The translations under genes and the position numbers were made by a program. Shown here one piece after another: positions 5,264 through 7,041 of a DNA stretch of 7,041 bases. The DNA comes from Oscillibacter sp. GTDB taxonomy: Bacteria > Bacillota > Clostridia > Oscillospirales > Oscillospiraceae. Location: contig DPGF01000122.1 in assembly GCA_003522105.1 (NCBI GenBank), positions 1-7,041 of the forward strand. Direction: 5' to 3'. Under the pieces are notes generated by a model. That model saw nothing but the letters and a program-made list of their open reading frames with translations. It ran no database searches and was not told the DNA's origin. Every line of letters starts with the position of its first letter. Positions within the stretch are counted from its first letter, which is position 1.

Positions 5264-5280
5264 GAAGTCATTTGGACTTC
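5264..5280. repeat. Short perfect hairpin, 6-bp stem
   Basis: GAAGTC at 5264-5269 pairs with GACTTC at 5275-5280, loop ATTTG. It directly abuts the next inverted repeat at 5281. Confidence 0.4.
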
Positions 5281-5320
5281 ACTTATATTTTACAATGCTG
5301 AGATAGCATTGTTCATAAGT
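5281..5320. repeat. Two-part inverted repeat overlapping promoter region
   Basis: Inner arms ACAATGCT (5292-5299) and AGCATTGT (5305-5312) are perfect around GAGAT. Outer arms ACTTAT (5281-5286) and ATAAGT (5315-5320) are also perfect, with unequal spacers of 5 and 2 bases between. The right side covers the place where the -35 region of the promoter at 5325-5333 would lie, so it may be an operator for a dimeric regulator. Confidence 0.55.
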
Positions 5321-5324
5321 TATA

Positions 5325-5333
5325 TGGTATAAT
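5325..5333 (+). promoter_or_regulatory. Extended -10 promoter reading rightwards
   Basis: TGGTATAAT at 5325-5333 is a perfect TGnTATAAT element in AT-rich sequence. No good -35 box is present at 16-18 bases. Transcription would start near 5340 and give a leader of about 260 bases before the membrane protein gene at 5602. Confidence 0.6.
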
Positions 5334-5601
5334 TTTGTAAATAAGAATATAAAGATTCGAGCGACGCATAGGGGCATATCAGAAGAAAAGCTGACCGACA
5401 ACACAACAAGTCCGCGCAAAGATAGAAAAGTCAACAGAAACCGCCGCGAACCGTGAAAGTAAAATTATTCAAAGAAAATCTCAACAAGTCCCGCCCATGT
5501 ATCAAAAGTCATCTGTATGGAAACGCATGATATGATGGATTTGGCAGCGGTGAAAGAAACCGGCAAATCTGTGATTTGTAGAACAGAAGGAGGCTCCTCT
5601 T
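5334..5601 (+). other. Long leader / decayed region without a clear gene
   Basis: This 268-base stretch holds no convincing gene. The frame 5349-5456 reads 35 codons with a strikingly basic end (SPRKDRKVNRNRREP) but starts at ATA, not ATG, so it may be a dead gene end. A second frame, ATG 5517 to TAG 5622-5624 (35 codons), has no ribosome binding site and runs through the one used by the gene at 5602. CAACAAGTCC occurs twice (5404-5413 and 5482-5491). I see no known riboswitch or T-box signature. Confidence 0.4.
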
Positions 5602-6141
5602 ATGAAGAACCAAAACCATATTAGCCTGTTGGTGGGCTGTTTCACCTCTTTGATGCTGTATGTCCTCCTGTTTTTCTGGGACGCATCTCTGGAACTGAGC
5701 GAACTACGATCTGTCTTGCGGCTTTCCGTTTCTGCCGTCCCTGTTTTCTTCCTGCAGTTGTGGTTATGCCGGCTGGAAAATGTCCGATGGACCCGCTGGC
5801 TCCCCCTCTGTACCCTGTTCCTTGTGGCCCTGGTCGGAGCGGCCTACTTCTTCGGGTTTGTGGGCAGCGGCTGGGACACTTTGGGGGGCGGTATCCTCCT
5901 ATGCTGGTGCATTGCCCCAGCGGCGGGGTGTGCTTTGGGCTGGCTGACCTACGGTGGGAAACTCCCGCGCAGGCTGGGTACGGCAGGGCTGGTCATTCTG
6001 CTGGCGGTCTATGTGAGACTCAAAGTTATGGGTGGACCTTTTGGAGATTTCGAGTTAATGGACTTGCCCGCCATAGTCGTTCTGGCGATGGGGATATGGT
6101 TGCTGCTTAGAAAGGAGGGGCGTATAAAAAGGAAAGAATAA
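5602..6141 (+). CDS. Polytopic membrane protein of unknown function
   Basis: A 179-residue hydrophobic protein with five to six predicted helices (about 8-26, 38-56, 67-86, 94-115, 124-141 and 153-169) and a basic tail, RKEGRIKRKE, that should face the cytoplasm. I do not recognise the family. The ATG at 5602 has a strong AAGGAGG at 5587-5593, eight bases upstream. Its likely promoter is the extended -10 element at 5325-5333, far upstream. Several rarely paired features (many Trp and Cys: LQLWLCRLENVRW, LLCWC) do not match a transporter I know. The gene ends inside the start of a LysM-protein remnant in another frame (14-base overlap), so DNA rearrangement has occurred right at or after its 3' end and the last residues may not be native. 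Base composition is moderately GC-rich, unlike its leader. Confidence 0.75.
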   Translation: MKNQNHISLLVGCFTSLMLYVLLFFWDASLELSELRSVLRLSVSAVPVFFLQLWLCRLENVRWTRWLPLCTLFLVALVGAAYFFGFVGSGWDTLGGGILLCWCIAPAAGCALGWLTYGGKLPRRLGTAGLVILLAVYVRLKVMGGPFGDFELMDLPAIVVLAMGIWLLLRKEGRIKRKE

Positions 6142-6364
6142 CTTCCAGTTTGAAAGAAATGAAAGGCTGAACAACTACGGCACCTACGGCGTGTGGAAAC
6201 AGCTTTACGAGGTCAACAAGGGTGCAAAGCTGACGGAGGGCGCAACGCTTGTTCTGCCCAAAACGCTGGGTAAGGTTGCCCGCATCAACGCTCCTGCTGC
6301 CGCCAGCGGTGAAACCCTCTATACAGTCTACGAGGGTCAAGTCATCGTCCTGCCCGCGAAGTAA
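6128..6364 (+). pseudogene. Remnant of a LysM-repeat surface protein, start lost and internally deleted
   Basis: The frame 6128-6364 is open for 78 codons to TAA but contains no ATG, so it is a 3' gene remnant. From about residue 15 it reads NNYGTYGVWKQLYEVNKG, then TEGATLVLPKTLGK, which resembles the second half of a LysM domain (YG..  W..IYE.N, then ..G..L.LP). After an Ala/Pro linker, GETLYTV begins a second LysM but jumps directly to YEGQVIVLPAK, which is how such a domain ends; about 35-40 middle residues seem deleted in frame. Tandem LysM tails of this type occur, as far as I recall, on secreted 5'-nucleotidase-like or other cell-wall proteins of Clostridia. LysM binds peptidoglycan. 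The N-terminal 14 codons overlap or abut the membrane protein gene and look unrelated, placing a junction near 6140-6172. Confidence 0.65.
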
Positions 6365-6392
6365 GCACAATCAAACCACATAACGAAAGCAC

Positions 6393-6432
6393 AAAAAATA
6401 CCCACCTCGATTTTTCGAGGTAGGCATTTTTT
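6393..6432. terminator. Bidirectional terminator between LysM remnant and trkA
   Basis: 6393-6410 pairs with 6415-6432 over 18 positions with two A:C/C:A mismatches, loop TTTT, with AAAAAA on the left and TTTTTT on the right. It fits as the terminator of the LysM gene on the + strand and may also catch trkA transcripts coming from the right. Confidence 0.85.
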
Positions 6433-6594
6433 CGTGTGCGCGGATTTGCTTAACTTAATGACATTGGGATCATTCTCCCTCATTTTTCTCTATTTTTGCG
6501 CAATGCGGCATTCCCTGCCGCAGAATCTGCGCGCTTTTGTTGAGATGCCTCTCCGGCGCATCAAGCCCTTATACGTGCAAGACTCTATGTTGCT
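6433..6594. other. Non-coding stretch downstream of trkA with imperfect hairpin
   Basis: No gene is supported on either strand. TGCGGCA (6504-6510) pairs perfectly with TGCCGCA (6516-6522), and outer arms GCGCA (6498-6502) and TGCGC (6528-6532) extend the structure across a small internal loop. Neither side has a proper T tract, so it is at best a weak terminator or a 3' RNA stabiliser for trkA. Confidence 0.4.
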
Positions 6595-7041
6595 TTACAG
6601 CCGGAAGTGCTTCTTAAGTTCTTGGTTTTCCCCCAGCACCAGCAGCGTCATATCAGCGTCCAGCACAGTTTCCGGTGAGATGTTCACATCGGTTTTGCCG
6701 TTCCGCTTCACGCCGAGGATGTTGACGCCGTATTTTCTGCGGATTTCCAGCTCGCCGATGCTGCGGCCCTGCCAATCCTCCGGCACGGCGACCTCGATAA
6801 TGGCGTGCTGCTCGTCCAGCTCAATATAGCTGAAAATATGGTTGGCGGTATAGCGGATGGCCGCCCACTTCGCCAGCTGCTTTTCCGGGTAGGCGACCGC
6901 GTCCGCGCCGTTGCGCAGCAGGAATTTCGCCTGCACATCCCGCTCGGCGCGGGACACTACATACTTTGCCCCCAGTTCCTTGAGCAGCGATGTTGTCTCC
7001 AGCGAATTCTGAAAATTCCCGCTGATGGTGACATAGCAGAC
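6595..7041 (-). CDS. TrkA/KtrA-type potassium uptake regulator, C-terminal part (5' end outside window)
   Basis: The last 148 residues of a cytosolic RCK protein that gates a Trk/Ktr potassium channel in response to nucleotides. The frame is open to the right edge, so the N-terminal GxGxxG nucleotide-binding start is not visible. The end of the RCK_N Rossmann fold is seen with GAKYVVSRAERDVQAKFLLR and GADAVAYPEK (about residues 24-53 of the visible part). The RCK_C (TrkA_C) domain follows at about 77-143: HAIIEVAVPEDWQGRSIGEL, KYGVNILGVKRNG, LDADMTLLVLGENQELKKHF. The distance to the end fits a short single-RCK KtrA-type protein of about 220 residues rather than the tandem TrkA of enterobacteria. 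A GTG at 6957 within the frame is internal, not a start. The partner channel gene (ktrB/trkH) is not in the window. Confidence 0.93.
   Translation of the reverse strand, partial: VCYVTISGNFQNSLETTSLLKELGAKYVVSRAERDVQAKFLLRNGADAVAYPEKQLAKWAAIRYTANHIFSYIELDEQHAIIEVAVPEDWQGRSIGELEIRRKYGVNILGVKRNGKTDVNISPETVLDADMTLLVLGENQELKKHFRL

Noticed and set aside
5241..5274. Strong ribosome-binding-site-like AGAAAGGAGG followed by possible GTG/TTG starts
   Set aside because: GTG at 5253 is followed directly by TAG, and the TTG at 5272 is too far and gives only nine codons.
6107..6370. 87-codon - strand frame opposite the LysM remnant
   Set aside because: The + strand frame has recognisable LysM-like sequence; the - frame has no family resemblance.
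6434..6829. 131-codon + strand frame at the right side
   Set aside because: Its second half is antisense to the TrkA/KtrA gene and no ribosome binding site precedes it.
1..7041. CRISPR arrays, tRNA/rRNA genes, transposases, integrases
   Set aside because: No regularly spaced repeats, no tRNA cloverleaf-like sequence and no mobile-element protein motifs were seen on either strand.

Overview
The window looks like a chromosomal stretch from a gut-type Firmicute, most likely a moderately high-GC Clostridia (Oscillospiraceae-like). The reasons are strong AGGAGG-type ribosome binding sites, a metG-tatD pair, a DUF6061-type small protein, and GC-rich housekeeping codon use (metG, tatD, hsp20, trkA) interrupted by clearly AT-richer stretches. 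The lineage is inference; no rRNA or other marker is present.

Layout. Positions 1-1717 are housekeeping on the + strand: the 3' end of methionyl-tRNA synthetase (metG), a hairpin terminator fused to the next ribosome binding site, a TatD-family metal-dependent hydrolase, and a strong terminator. In many Firmicutes this operon continues with rnmV and ksgA. Here it stops and an AT-richer block begins.

Positions about 1720-3990 look like an acquired or accessory block. It holds a short unassigned frame, a near-perfect 13-bp inverted repeat, a terminator, a DUF6061-like small protein with an in-frame TGA after codon 6, an unknown 163-residue protein behind an extended -10 promoter, a GNAT acetyltransferase, a 24-codon frame coupled to it by ATGA overlap, a convergent terminator, and an unknown 142-residue protein on the - strand.

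Positions 4012-5190 are again GC-rich, on the - strand: an HdeD-like six-helix DUF308 membrane protein followed by a small heat-shock protein (Hsp20), ending in a strong terminator. This looks like a small envelope/protein-stress unit.

Positions about 5190-6170 are a second AT-rich and partly non-coding insertion-like stretch: three hairpins or inverted repeats in a row, an extended -10 promoter, a leader of about 270 bases with decayed-looking frames, and a polytopic membrane protein of unknown function. Directly fused to its end is a start-less remnant of a LysM-type surface protein with an apparent internal deletion, then a bidirectional terminator. The window closes with the 3' part of a TrkA/KtrA-type potassium-uptake regulator on the - strand, whose start lies beyond the right edge.

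No complete transposase, recombinase, CRISPR array, tRNA or rRNA was seen. No clearly new multi-gene system can be claimed. The most unusual items are the interrupted DUF6061 gene, the collapsed LysM remnant, and the structured promoter/leader at 5220-5600.
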